Assembly: GCA_037157565.1 (NCBI GenBank)
Contig: JAZHRO010000063.1
Span: 91,416,001-91,480,000 of the forward strand
Reading direction: 5' to 3'
Length of the DNA: 64,000 bases
Origin: Thalassia testudinum
Taxonomy: Eukaryota > Streptophyta > Magnoliopsida > Alismatales > Hydrocharitaceae
In this document: positions 45,371 through 55,929 of the stretch, in pieces
Numbering within the stretch: position 1 is the stretch's first letter
Layout of the letters: the number at the start of each line of letters is the position of its first letter
Position numbers and translations under genes: made by a program
Notes under the pieces: generated by a model
Database searches by the model: none
The model's input: only the letters and a program-made list of their open reading frames with translations
Told to the model about the DNA's origin: nothing

Positions 45371-46439
45371 AAGCGAAACCTAGCACTCTAAGTAGACTAG
45401 TCAACTCACTTAGTCTTCCTTCAGAAGCATATTAAGTTCAGGTTCTAAACCCAAGGTTCCTAAGTAGTTGCTAAGTTACAGACTAGGTCGGCTAAAGACG
45501 AGTTGCAAGCACAAGTTTCCTTGATTTCTGACTCTACCCTAAAGTTTATTGATCCCTGAGATTAAAGCATCCGTGCTTTTGCATTGGTCCGAGTTATTTG
45601 AGTTAAAGGAATTTTTTTTTTTTTAATATATATACCTTTTTTTTTTTTGTTTGATTCTTCTAAGTCTAACCTCAGATCAGCTATCAACACGGTCTGTGTC
45701 GGATTCATTGTCCCCATTACCATACCTCGAAGGGTGCCTGGCTTTCGATGCTTCGAGATAGCACCGCCCATAACGACCCCAAGAACTCCTGGCAATCGAC
45801 ACTTCGAGATAGTATCGCCCATGGATTTCTTAAGCGAATTCAGGCCTATGGCAATCGGCACTTCGAGATAGGGCCGCCCATGGTACCTGAACCGCGCAAT
45901 GCGCTTACATGCCCCCAGTAGGATGGATATCCTAAGAGACAAGCGCCGAGGAGGTAATATGTTACCATCGCATCCTCAAGGTGAGTATATACTCCACCTC
46001 TCCTGCGGCGGGAACTCTTCCAATCAAAATGTGTTTTCAAGCCTCTCTTAAGCCAAAACTAAGAGAACCAAATCTCTTTTCAGAAATTAAGTTAATTACC
46101 AGACCAAGTGTGAAAAATTTGGATGCTTGGGTTACAAGGACCCGTAAACCAAAAGGTAGAATAAGACTCCAGGTACTACCCCACCTTTTAACTCAAACCC
46201 TAGCTTCCCTTCCTCAACCTCTTGAAGAATGGTCCGCAACTTAACTCCTACTTAAGTTTTTAAGTCCACAAAGGACCCTAAAGGTCTAAAGCTAGTAGCT
46301 TATTTAGCTTCTAAAGTTTGACCCTAGAATTAACTTAGTCTACGCTAGAGTTCTGATTTGCTTAAGAATGCAGGACTTAGCCAGTTAAGCTCAAAACTTT
46401 TTTTTTTTTTTTTTATATGTACAAATGTATGCAATTATG
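45371..46439 (-). other. Element F 3' untranslated spacer with tandem repeats
   Basis: Minus-strand sequence includes the block GGCGCTTGTCTCTTAGGATA / CCTACTGGGGGCATGTAAGC (about 45900-45950) and three imperfect units with CATGGGCGG...CTATCTCGAAG.GTCGA..GCCAGG (about 45740-45890). Both align with A at about 23160-23400. T-rich runs at 45609-45624, 45638-45648 and 46399-46414. Confidence 0.8.
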
Positions 46440-48437
46440 CTATGTATATCCCCAAGTACACCCCCCCATGCCTAAAATCTGGAATGTCCTCATTGCATAG
46501 AAGGATATTACCTGGGTCAAAGCTGGGCTGAATAGCCGAAGAACCTGCAAATCAGGTTCAAGAATTGCATTAATAGGCCCTAAAAATGAGCAAAGCAAAG
46601 TTGGCCTAGAAAATAGGTAACCTAGGATGTTGGCGAGCTGATGATGAATCCCGATAGCAAATGCTCGCCCAACTAAAATGGGAATGAAATCTTCCCAGGT
46701 CACCAGAAGAGGTTCTAAAGGATAAACAGTTAAAATAACCTCCAAAGGGGTAGGGGTAGGATGACAAGGATCCTCCAAAAAGAATGGGGAAGGAATGGTA
46801 TAGAGATAAACCCCCAGGGTAATGGACTGACTAAAGAAATCATCAATCCATACCCGATACTCCATTACAGAAAATATTGGTCTGTTAAGCCCCCTAGTCA
46901 GAACAAAAATGAGCAATTCTCTAAGGGAAGGATCGTCTAGGGTGTCCAAGTTACGAGGTTGTGGGATGGCCATAAGATCTAGGTTGGGTTTAATCAGCTT
47001 GGTGTCCATCCCAAACACTCTTTCTAAATCCTCAATTTCATCCCTAACATTCCTTGCACCATCACGTGGATCTTCCTGCTCTTCATCAGGAGTCACAATT
47101 TCGCTTTCAGATATAAGAGAATCAGAGGGTGACTTCGAAGTGAATGAAGGCAGGTTGGAAGCAACAGATCTAGGGATTATCCTATTAATGTCATCCCCGG
47201 GTTTTTGTTCTTTACTCAAATCTTCCTCGGATTCTATATGTGAATCCACATAAATCTTAGAAATTGCTTCCAAATTTTCCATCATTTTATCATGAGGAGA
47301 AATATCATCAATGGGTGTGCCAAGGAAACCTAATTTGGTCAAATTTGTGACATCCTCAGGGGCTAACTCTTCAAATAAGACATAATCACCCTTAGTGTCA
47401 CTCCAAATCTTGAATGTAGGTTCCTCATATAATTCGTCTTCCTCCTCATCACATAATTCATCATGTACCCGAGGTCTAGAATCATTTAATATCTCAGCAG
47501 ATCCCCTAGGGTGCTCTATCTGAGGTAAATTATTTACATTGGTTACATCAGACTCCTCAGATAGGTCAATTTCTTTAGGGTTAGGTTCCCTAAGGGTGGG
47601 TTTGAGTTCCATATCGTGATCAGAAGGGAGGGTAGGATTAACAACTTGACTTTGACCCACTTCATCAAATGTCACGAAAATACTATCATCTGGGTCGAGG
47701 TCTTCCAATGGCACCATCATTCCCTTCTTTTGACTCCAATATAATTCAGGTGGATACTCAACCTTATCATCATCTTCCTCGGGTTGCCACCATTCTTCAT
47801 CCAATGCATAGCTACTTTCATGTGTTTTTTTCTCCCACCTAAAGTGTAGATCTCTCAAGGAAGTGTCATCTAATGGGGAGGTTTCAAAATCGATCCTCGA
47901 AAAGTAGCTATTCTCCCCAGAATTTCCCTTCAACTTAAAGTGTAGCTTTCCCACGGGAGATGCATCTATTGTAGAGGGGTGTACGTCATCGTCAATGGGG
48001 CAGATTGGGTGGCTAATTTCATCTCTTTCTTGTTGGCCTGCTCTCAAAGATTCTCCTAACAATTCACTCATTTCATTTTGCATTTTCTGTATTTCCATCT
48101 TCAAAGAGGAGAGGTCATTTCTATCATAAGAGAAGTCAGGCTCAGACTTATAGTACCCAGGAGTGTTTGTCCAACCATTATAAGTTTTCAGGGAGGGTAG
48201 GTTGGGTATTTCTTTGGTATGTGAGATATTGGGCAAAGCAAATCCCGCTCCTGAGTTCTGCTCACTAATTTGGGGCTTAGCTAGGCCAATACTCCTATAA
48301 TAGGAGTAAAACGGATCCCAATGATTGTCATTATGTCCATCAAGGAATGGACCATTTCGGCGTCTGGGATCGAAGGATGCAGAGTGCGGGTGAGGGTGTG
48401 GGCAAGATGTGAAAGGATGAAAATCAATGTGGTCCAT
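46440..48437 (-). CDS. Element F 665-aa ORF, function unknown
   Basis: An uninterrupted frame from ATG at 48437 to TAG at 46440, in element sense. I recognise no gag, protease, RT, integrase or host domain. Visible structure: His/Pro-rich N-terminus (residues 1-25); a short Met/Leu/Glu coil-like segment (108-130); an acidic middle (215-480) with two internal repeat pairs, KLHFKLKGNSGENSYF (164-179) versus DLHFRWEKKTHESSY (196-210), and ELYWSQKKGMMVPLEDLDPD (231-250) versus FKIWSDTKGDYVLFEELAPE (342-361); and a hydrophobic, Pro-containing C-terminal third (505-650) that could be membrane-associated. The last residues, MRTFQILGMGGC, are encoded by module 1. MELKP (276-280) recalls the [12 protein letters not shown] linker of Athila polyproteins, possibly a relic. 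A captured or element-specific accessory protein is possible. Confidence 0.8.
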   Translation of the reverse strand: MDHIDFHPFTSCPHPHPHSASFDPRRRNGPFLDGHNDNHWDPFYSYYRSIGLAKPQISEQNSGAGFALPNISHTKEIPNLPSLKTYNGWTNTPGYYKSEPDFSYDRNDLSSLKMEIQKMQNEMSELLGESLRAGQQERDEISHPICPIDDDVHPSTIDASPVGKLHFKLKGNSGENSYFSRIDFETSPLDDTSLRDLHFRWEKKTHESSYALDEEWWQPEEDDDKVEYPPELYWSQKKGMMVPLEDLDPDDSIFVTFDEVGQSQVVNPTLPSDHDMELKPTLREPNPKEIDLSEESDVTNVNNLPQIEHPRGSAEILNDSRPRVHDELCDEEEDELYEEPTFKIWSDTKGDYVLFEELAPEDVTNLTKLGFLGTPIDDISPHDKMMENLEAISKIYVDSHIESEEDLSKEQKPGDDINRIIPRSVASNLPSFTSKSPSDSLISESEIVTPDEEQEDPRDGARNVRDEIEDLERVFGMDTKLIKPNLDLMAIPQPRNLDTLDDPSLRELLIFVLTRGLNRPIFSVMEYRVWIDDFFSQSITLGVYLYTIPSPFFLEDPCHPTPTPLEVILTVYPLEPLLVTWEDFIPILVGRAFAIGIHHQLANILGYLFSRPTLLCSFLGPINAILEPDLQVLRLFSPALTQVISFYAMRTFQILGMGGCTWGYT
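46458..46500 (-). promoter_or_regulatory. Element F module 1: hairpin + GGCATGGGGGGG
   Basis: Minus strand: CAATGAGGACATTC, then AGATTTTA and GGCATGGGGGGGTGTA. The stem is one pair shorter than A's. Unlike in A, B and E it lies inside the ORF's last codons. Confidence 0.75.
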
Positions 48438-49695
48438 TCTAACTCACACTTCAATCAGAATTCCCCAAACAAGACACAATTCAAAAAGGACCTTTTAGGT
48501 CTTTCCCAATTTAGGCTTTTTATTTTAAGTCAGATTGCAGGTGACAATACAATTTGTTCAATCAATTTACGCGCCTATTGTCGACTTACGGCTTGCCTAA
48601 AAAGACCTAGTTGGAGCTTAGGTGTTCTTCCCTAAATCTCAAATGGTCAAGTAAATCCAAAGACGGAAGATCGAGGGATGCAAGTAGGCCTAAGCCTTCC
48701 TTTGAAGCTGTGCTTTCGCGGTGCTCCTCAACTACCCCCAAAAATCCGTGACAGGGTATCCCCCTCTTTGGATTTACAAAACCTTTGATCTCAAGTTCCG
48801 AACACTTCAAAATCCAACGAAAGGAGGGCTCTTGTCCTAGTATTTCCAAACCTAAGGAGTGTCTAGAAACATTCCGTGGTGCAGGTGAAATAAGTGTGCA
48901 TACACCGTCAAAGATTTTGAACTTTGAATCGCACGCCAAGTTTGAAAATCAAATCCTTGGTTTTTAAAATGTCCTTCCTTTAATTAGTCCTTTTTCTAAA
49001 GAAAATATGTGACCACTTGTTAGATTTATTCAGTACAGATTAGGTGGTCTTCGCATTAAATCCCAAATGCAATGCGTGATCAAAAATAGGATGCAAAGTA
49101 AGAGAATGCGTACCTTGCCTCCAGCGATCTTCGATGCAAAAATGCACGCAATGCAGAAAAGAAAATCTACAGGCTGCTCATACAGACCTAAATGGTTCGT
49201 CCTAGGGCAGGCAACTTCTAGCAGGCAGCTCATTTTTTTTTTTTTCTTTTTCTATTTTTTTTTAGAACTACTTATGCACAAGCAAATAAAAGAAATAATA
49301 AAAAAAAAAAAAAACCTAAATCTAAAGAAAAGGGAACAGGCTCCCAAAAATTACCCAACACGGGTCCAAAACAAAATCGGGGAACAAACCCCTCAAAATT
49401 TACCCCAGAACAAGGGTTTCAAACTAACTGTAATGAAAAATTAAGTCTTCAGTCTTAATTCTATTCTAATTAAACTAGCGATTAAATACAATGGTGTCCG
49501 TCGCGTCCTCGTCCTTCTCCTCCTTTCAAAATTGCTTGTCCACTTCTCGTCTGGCGACGTCAAGGGTCGCCTCTCACAGCGGCTGATTCTTGCATAAATT
49601 TTCTCGCACAGAAAAAAAAATAATGAATGATCAAATCTCTGTGCAATTGACAAATAATCAAAATAAAATTAGGGGAAATTATTGCGTCTGTTGCC
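48438..49695 (-). other. Element F leader (PBS to ORF)
   Basis: About 1.26 kb, non-coding, with T/A homopolymer runs near 49232-49262 and 49299-49314. No gag remnant is recognisable. Confidence 0.6.
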
Positions 49696-49713
49696 TCCCC
49701 GGCAACGGCGCCA
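49696..49713 (-). other. primer-binding site (tRNA-Asp type), element F
   Basis: Plus-strand TCCCCGGCAACGGCGCCA, identical to the sites of A and B; two bases separate it from the LTR. Confidence 0.93.
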
Positions 49714-49715
49714 TT

Positions 49716-51443
49716 TGACCGAGTCGATCTTTCGCTTTTAAGTCGTTTGTAGTTTAATGTGGTGGAAAAATCGACTAATCAATTTTTAATAAGAAATAAC
49801 CACTCGGAGAGGAGCGGGTCGTATCCACAGGGAGGCAATAACGTATTAAAATTCGCGCCACTTAAAAATGTTTGTTCGGAGTCAATTTGGACAAGAACCA
49901 AGCCAAGATTGCCTTTAGATTAAGGTTTAAGCAAGAAACAATGCTGAAATGGCAATTATGAGAAACTACAGGATATTTTCCGCAATGCAGAGTGAATAGA
50001 ATATGATTAAAATGTGGCAATGGCAGAAAATGTAAATTTTAATTAACGTTTTACTGTAGCAAAACAGGGGAATTTTTCCCCGTTGTCTTGCGCGACGAGG
50101 AGCCGATGGTCGGGCGCGGGAAGCTCGGAGGAGGTCCCTTGGATCAAGGGCTTCGAATCGGTGGTGGCGGCGAGTCGCGCGGCGGTTGGAGGTGGCCGGA
50201 CGAGCTCCGGTGGAGGTGCTGCAGCCGGCAGCTTGCGCAGCCTGTTGGCGTGAAGTCCGCCGCCTATTGCTGCTGCGGGGGTCTGCTGCGGCTGGCACGG
50301 CAGGCGTTCGTCTGCCGGCGTGGGGAAGAGGGCGCTGCAGGCGGTTCTGCAAGCGCGACGGAGGGTGCTGCAGCGCGGTTGGAGGATGGCGTGCGCTGCG
50401 GAGGGTCTGCGGAGGGTACTGCTGGCGGTTCTGCAGGTGCAGTGGTGAACGGCGTGGACTGCAGGCGCTGCAGGAGGGCGCTGGCGCGGTTGTGCGTGGG
50501 CGGTGGTCTGCAGGAGACTTCAGGCGTGCGCGGTGAAGTGAGCGGGTAACTTCAGACGGGTGCGCCGATGGTTGCTCGTGGAGATGGCGAAGGCTGCAGG
50601 TGCAGGGAAGGTGGCGTGAGCGGGCGTAAGGGCTGGAGGTTGTGCACGCCTTGCATGCGGTTGGAGATGAGCGGGCTGCTGCGGCGTGGGTGGTGGAAGT
50701 GAAGTGAGAGGACGGAGATTGCTGCTGGAGTGGGGGTGGACTTCAGACGTCCGGGAAATTTCCCGGACGTCTTAAGTGACTGAAAGGGTGATTGCACGGT
50801 GGCTCGGCGGTGGTGGTTTGCGACGACGGCGAGGAAGATGCACGCTAGGGTGCTCACGGTGATGCGGGCGAGCTCCGGATGGCGGTGTGGCCTGTCACAC
50901 CACACGCCCACGGTGGTGGAGACTCGCCGCCACGGTAGAGGCCGGCAGTGTGGAGTGGAAGAGAGAGGTTCTCTCTGCACAGTGGTGGGTCGGTGGCGGA
51001 GGCCTCCTGAGCTCGGCTGCCTCCGTGCTCCTTTTGTAGTGTCTTGAACAATTTTGAAATCAGCCACCGACCAGATCCACCACATCCGCTCCCCCTTGAA
51101 TGGCTTCATCACTGCAGCAGCCGGGCGTTGGAGCGGCAGCCAGCCGTTCTGAAAGAAGACGAATAAAGAAAATATTATTAAAATATTAGGGTTATTTATG
51201 TATAGACCCTCAACTTCTATGTTAATAAAAACAATATACCTAATTGGTTATCTAATTAGATGAATGCTATTCTAAGCTAATTCTAAATGCACTTAAGATA
51301 TGAATGCAATGTATGGATTATGTAATTAGATTAAAACTATGAATTAATCTATTTACATCCTAATTTATACTAAATAAATGTTAGAATTAACCTAATGTGT
51401 AGGCACTTAAATACTTAAATAGCCCACAACTATGGGCTAATCA
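49716..51443 (-). repeat. Element F 5' LTR
   Basis: 1728 bp, same length and ends as 43602-45329. Palindrome at 50745-50772; GC-rich repeats at about 50320-50530. Confidence 0.95.
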
Positions 51444-53124
51444 GTAGGTGATTTTCTTGAGGTCTTTATGGATGACTTTTCGGTCATTAGACCGACCTTT
51501 GATGATTGTCTGGCCAACCTAATCCGCATCCTTCGGAGATGTATTAATGTGAACCTTGTGCTTTATTGGGAGAAAAGTCACTTTATGGTGCACAAAGGTA
51601 TTGTTTTGGGACGTACCATCTTCGGGAAAGGTATTGAGGTAGACAGAGCTAAGGTGGACGTGATAGCTAATTTACCTATACCTAGCTCTTTAGGCAAATC
51701 CTCTCTTTTCTAGGCCATGTCGGGTTCTATAGGAGATTTATCAAGGATTTCTCCAAGATTTCTAAACCTTTGATGCATCTCTTATCAATCAATGTGCCCT
51801 TCGACATGGGCCTGAGTATATTTGGGTATTCATGTAGCTATGTGATGCTATCACTAAGGCCCTTGTTCTCTAGCCACCTGATTAGTACCTCAACTTTGAC
51901 ACCCCTGTGTGATTCTTCTAACTTAGCTATTGGAGATATCTAGGGAAAAAGACGCGATAGACACCCCTTTGTGGTGTACTACGCCAACAAGATGCTGGAT
52001 GAGGCCCAACGTAATTATACGATCACTGAAAAGGAGTTATTGGTGGTCGTCTTTGGGCTAGAGAAATTCAGATCTTATCTTTTGGGCTGCCATGTTATCA
52101 TCTTCACTGACCACACAGCCATTCGCCATCTCCTGCATAAGAATGATGCTAAACTATGATTGATTAGATGGATCCTTCTGTTACAAGAGTTTGATCTTTA
52201 GATACGAGATAAGGTTGGAGCCCAGAATGTGGTCGTAGGCCATCTCTCTAGACTTGACCTTGACCATATTGGACTTTCTTTGCTGTTCAATGAGTCTTAT
52301 CCTAACGAGCACCTTCTATTGATAAATGTGGCAAGTGGACCTTGTTATGCTAAGATCTCTAATTACCTTGCCTCTGGCTCTCTTCCCCAAGGCTGGCCTA
52401 AAAACCAATGCAAGCATCTCATTGCAGAGGCAAATTACTATTTCTGGGATAATCTCTTCTTTCTAGATTAGGTGCTGAGTAGATTATCCGTCACTGTATT
52501 GATAGCGAGATTCATGGTGTGCTATCCTTTTGCCATGATTAGGCCTGCAGAGGCCATTTTTCAGGGAGGAAGATAGCAGCCAAAGTGTTACAATGCAAAT
52601 TCTTTTGGCCCTCCCTTCATTAGGATGCACACAATTATGCTAAGCACTTCACTAGATGCTAGTTGCTAGGGTCAATGTCACGTCGTGACATGATGCCCTT
52701 GCAACCCATCTTAGCTGTAGAAATATTTAATATATGGGGAATCGATTTTATGAGTCCCTATCCTCCATCCAACGACTTCGAGTACATCCTTGTTGAAGTT
52801 GATTATGTCTAAATGGATTGAGGCCATTCCCATGCACCATGTTGGCCATGTTGTCAACACCAAATTCATCAAGGACTATATCTTTACGCACTTTGGGATC
52901 CCTTGGGCCATTATTTCGGATGGAGGAACCCATTTCACATATTCGTCTTTTCAGACAATTCTAAGGAAGTATGGAGTTCACCACCATATTGCTTCTTCAT
53001 ACCATCCCCAGACGAATGTCCATGTTGAGGTGTTGAACCAGCAGATCAAGCAAATCCTCAAGAAAATGGTTTGTCTTGACTGTAAGGATTGGTCCGACAA
53101 GCTGACTGACGCCTTATGGGCGTA
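51444..53124 (+). pseudogene. pol: Element G pol remnant: RT end, RNase H, integrase
   Basis: After the second [38 protein letters not shown], then a degraded RT connection (about 51715-51960), RNase H ([33 protein letters not shown]), linker, and integrase ([41 protein letters not shown]). Many stops and frameshifts. The frame ends at GCGTA where H is inserted. The FMDD motif and the second integrase Asp survive, but the gene is dead. Confidence 0.92.
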
Positions 53125-54249
53125 TGATGTTAATATCATTCTTTTGATATAACAAAATTACATTTTTATTGAGGACTAACCATTACAGGTTAAGTCAAAT
53201 TATAGAATGGATGCATCCACATCAACATTTTTCAAATGAGTCATGGGACAAAGAGGACTTGAAGACTGTTTTATTTTTATTGAGTCTAGAGTTATGTACG
53301 AAACCTCAACAAGATAATAAACATAAGTTTTCATTTTTCGCAAAAATTATTTTCTTTTGAACCTATGTTAATTCTACTATTGATCGATCAAAATTCCTTT
53401 TTGATCGACCAGGCCTTGATCAACCAACTCCCTGTTTTAATTGATCAAAGACCTTTAATGGTCATATTCCTTTTTGATCGATCAACCCATTTGATTTAAT
53501 CGATTAAAAATATTCCAACGGTCAAATTTCTTTTGAAATTATAATGTCAATCAATATACCCTTTTAATTGATCAATGTTGAATAAATCAATGCTTTGATT
53601 TAAGTAACCAAAAGTAGTTTTGATCGACCAAACCTTTATTTTGATTAATCAAAGCTATGTTTCCAAAATTTCCAAAACAAGTCCAAAAACACCTATAAAT
53701 AGGACCTTCGACCCCCCTCTTCAAAACACACCTCAAGAGATTTCAAAGAGAAAAACACACATACTCTCTTTAGTGCTTTTGTGCCTCTGTGCCTACAACT
53801 ACTACGATTCAAAGACGCTCCCTTGTGATTCAAGAAAGTTCGATTTGTTTTATTCTTGCTAAGGTTCCATAGGAAATATTGCTATACACTTTTTATTCTA
53901 TTATTCTTGATCTAGAATCCAAGTTGTATTGGAAGTCCCATTATTCTTCTCTTGGTCAAGTGTAAGAGAAGACATTTGTAAGAGGTTGTGCCACCCTCGT
54001 TTAAGTGATGCATGGTAGTGGATTTGACTAGCGTCGACTAGTCAAGAAAATCCTAGGCTGGGATCCTTAGGTAGTGGTTTTCACCTGGAAGGGTTTCCAC
54101 ACTAAATCAGGTGTTATTTTTCTGGTCTGTGCTTATTCATTTTTTGATCTGTGGTGAATGATTTTTTAAGTTCTATTATAAATAGATATTACACTATTCA
54201 CCCAACCTCTAGTGTATACTTGATCCCTTAGGCTCTGCACGTACTTACA
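53125..54249 (+). repeat. Element H 5' LTR (Ty1/copia)
   Basis: About 1.1 kb from TGATGTTAATATC (the point where G's pol stops aligning) to CTTACA, two bases before the primer site. TATA box TATAAATA at 53694-53701. Upstream of it (53383-53650) are about nine TTGATCGATCAA/TTGATCGACCAA-type palindromes. The matching 3' LTR is not in the window. Confidence 0.75.
53383..53650. repeat. TTGATCGATCAA palindrome cluster in H U3
   Basis: About nine copies or variants within 270 bp, ending about 45 bp upstream of the TATA box. The same word is scattered through 58930-60110 of H. Confidence 0.75.
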
Positions 54250-54251
54250 TG

Positions 54252-54262
54252 TGGTATCAGAG
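54252..54262 (+). other. primer-binding site (tRNA-iMet type), element H
   Basis: TGGTATCAGAG, the standard Ty1/copia site complementary to the initiator tRNA-Met 3' end. Confidence 0.9.
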
Positions 54263-54283
54263 TCTTATTTTATTCCAGTTAGG

Positions 54284-55165
54284 ATGTCAAGATCCTCTGA
54301 GATATATGCTAAGGGTCAATTTGCTGACAAACCGATACTATTCGATGGCACCAACTATGCGTATTGGAAGACCAAAATGAAAATATTTTCGGAATCTATG
54401 GATTATGAAGTATGGGATGTGATAGCCTCCAAGTACGCCAGACTAGAGAAGAAGGAAGGAGTGGCTATCATAATAGGCCAAAAGAAGATAGCCACACACA
54501 ATGAAAAAGCCATGAATGCTATCTTCTATGGTCTATCCAAAGAAGAATTTAACAGAGTCTCTGCTTGTAAAACCACCTATGAGATCTGGAACATTCTTGA
54601 AGTTACTCATGAAGGGACTTCAAAAGTGAAGGAAACATGAGTCAATCTCCTTACCCAGAAGTACAAGCTTTTCCACATGAAAAAGGGCAAGATTATCAAG
54701 AAGATGTATACGAGATTCACTAACATCATCAACTCTTTGAGAAACCTAAATTAGACAGTCACAAATGAGGCTTTGGTTCTCAAGATACTTAGATCCCTCA
54801 CAAGTGACTGGGAAACAATAACAACCTTGATTCAGGAATCAAAGGATCTCTCAGTGCTTCAGTTGGATGATCTCATAGGTAGTCTAATGGCTTATGAAGT
54901 TCAACTCAAGCACATGAAGGAGCACGAAGGTGAAGGCAATAAACAGAAGGATCTTGTTCTTAAAGAAGACACCGAATTTGAGGAATTAGAAATGGAAGAT
55001 GAAGAGGATATAGCCCTTCTCTTCAGAAAATTCAAGAGGTCCTTGAAGAATAAAAAGAGCTGGAAAAAGAAGGAAGAACCACAAGAAAATCAAGTTATCT
55101 GTTACAATTGTAAGAAGAGAGGGCACATGAGAGAGGAATGCCCTCAACTAAAGAAAAAGAATTAG
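54284..55165 (+). pseudogene. gag: Element H gag
   Basis: Starts MSRSSEIYAKGQF at 54284 (shortly after the primer site), with FDGTNYAYWKTKMKIFSESM and a UBN2-type copia gag core, then a CCHC zinc knuckle CYNCKKRGHMREEC near 55100. Two in-frame stops, TGA at 54638 and TAG near 54752, then the frame is open to 55165. Degraded gag-C sequence, including a coiled-coil-like stretch (KLTKDLDEETDLRNSVESLN, about 55400-55450), continues to about 55920. Length and coil fit the Sirevirus/Maximus lineage. Confidence 0.88.
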
Positions 55166-55929
55166 AAAAAGAAGGCTCAGAAATTCCCATACGTGAAGCA
55201 AAGAAGAAGGCTTTGCAAGTAAGGAGAGATGATAGCGATACAAGCTCAAAATAAGAGAGTAAAGACACTTCAAGTGAAAAAGCACTCTACAATCTTATGG
55301 TGATCGAAGATGAGGTATCTTCTTTTACTTCTGATGAATTATTAGAAGAATTTTATGAGCTGCTTGATTTATCTAAAGCACTTAAAGTAGCTAATAAGAA
55401 ATTAACTAAAGACCTAGATGAAGAAACTGACTTAAGGAATAGTGTTGAATCTCTAAATCAACAACTATCTCAAGATATCACTACCCTTAAAGCTTAGTTG
55501 ACTCAGTTCAAATAGAATTTGGAAAATTAAAACAAAAGTCTATTACACTTGTAAATGATCAAGCAAGTTCACTAAAGGAAGAGCAAACCTAGAAAAACTA
55601 TTAGGCACACCAACCCAAACCACTGCTAAATTTGGGTTAGGATACATTCCTAATAATGATCATGAAGCATCTACTTCACAAACTGACACACAAATTTCCT
55701 CTAGTCTTAAGGCTAAGAATAAGTCCACACCTAAACAGGCACCTACTAACAAATCTGGACCCAAAAGAAAATGGATACCAAAAAGACTCTTGGAATCTTA
55801 TTTTGTAGGAAACTATCATGGACTAATAAAGTACTCAGATTGGATCTATCAATAAAAAGATGGACATCTTGTAGTTGTAAGAAGAAACACTAGACCTCAT
55901 AGATGTAAGCTAATGATAGGCCCAAGGAA

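Larger units (their letters stand above)
43602..51443 (-). mobile_element. Element F: non-autonomous Athila-like retrotransposon with a novel ORF
   Basis: 7842 bp, GTAGG duplications, two LTRs of exactly 1728 bp (43602-45329, 49716-51443) differing at about 24 positions by eye (about 1.4 percent). Minus strand: tRNA-Asp primer site at 49696-49713, leader, one 665-codon ORF, module 1, repeat-bearing spacer, module 2/PPT. No gag, protease, RT or integrase anywhere in the 4.4-kb interior, so it needs enzymes in trans. Its 3' spacer closely matches A's. Confidence 0.95.

Noticed and set aside
46440..48437. F ORF as Athila gag
   Set aside because: It lacks the capsid segment seen in A and B, has no protease motif and differs in composition; only a MELKP resemblance was found.
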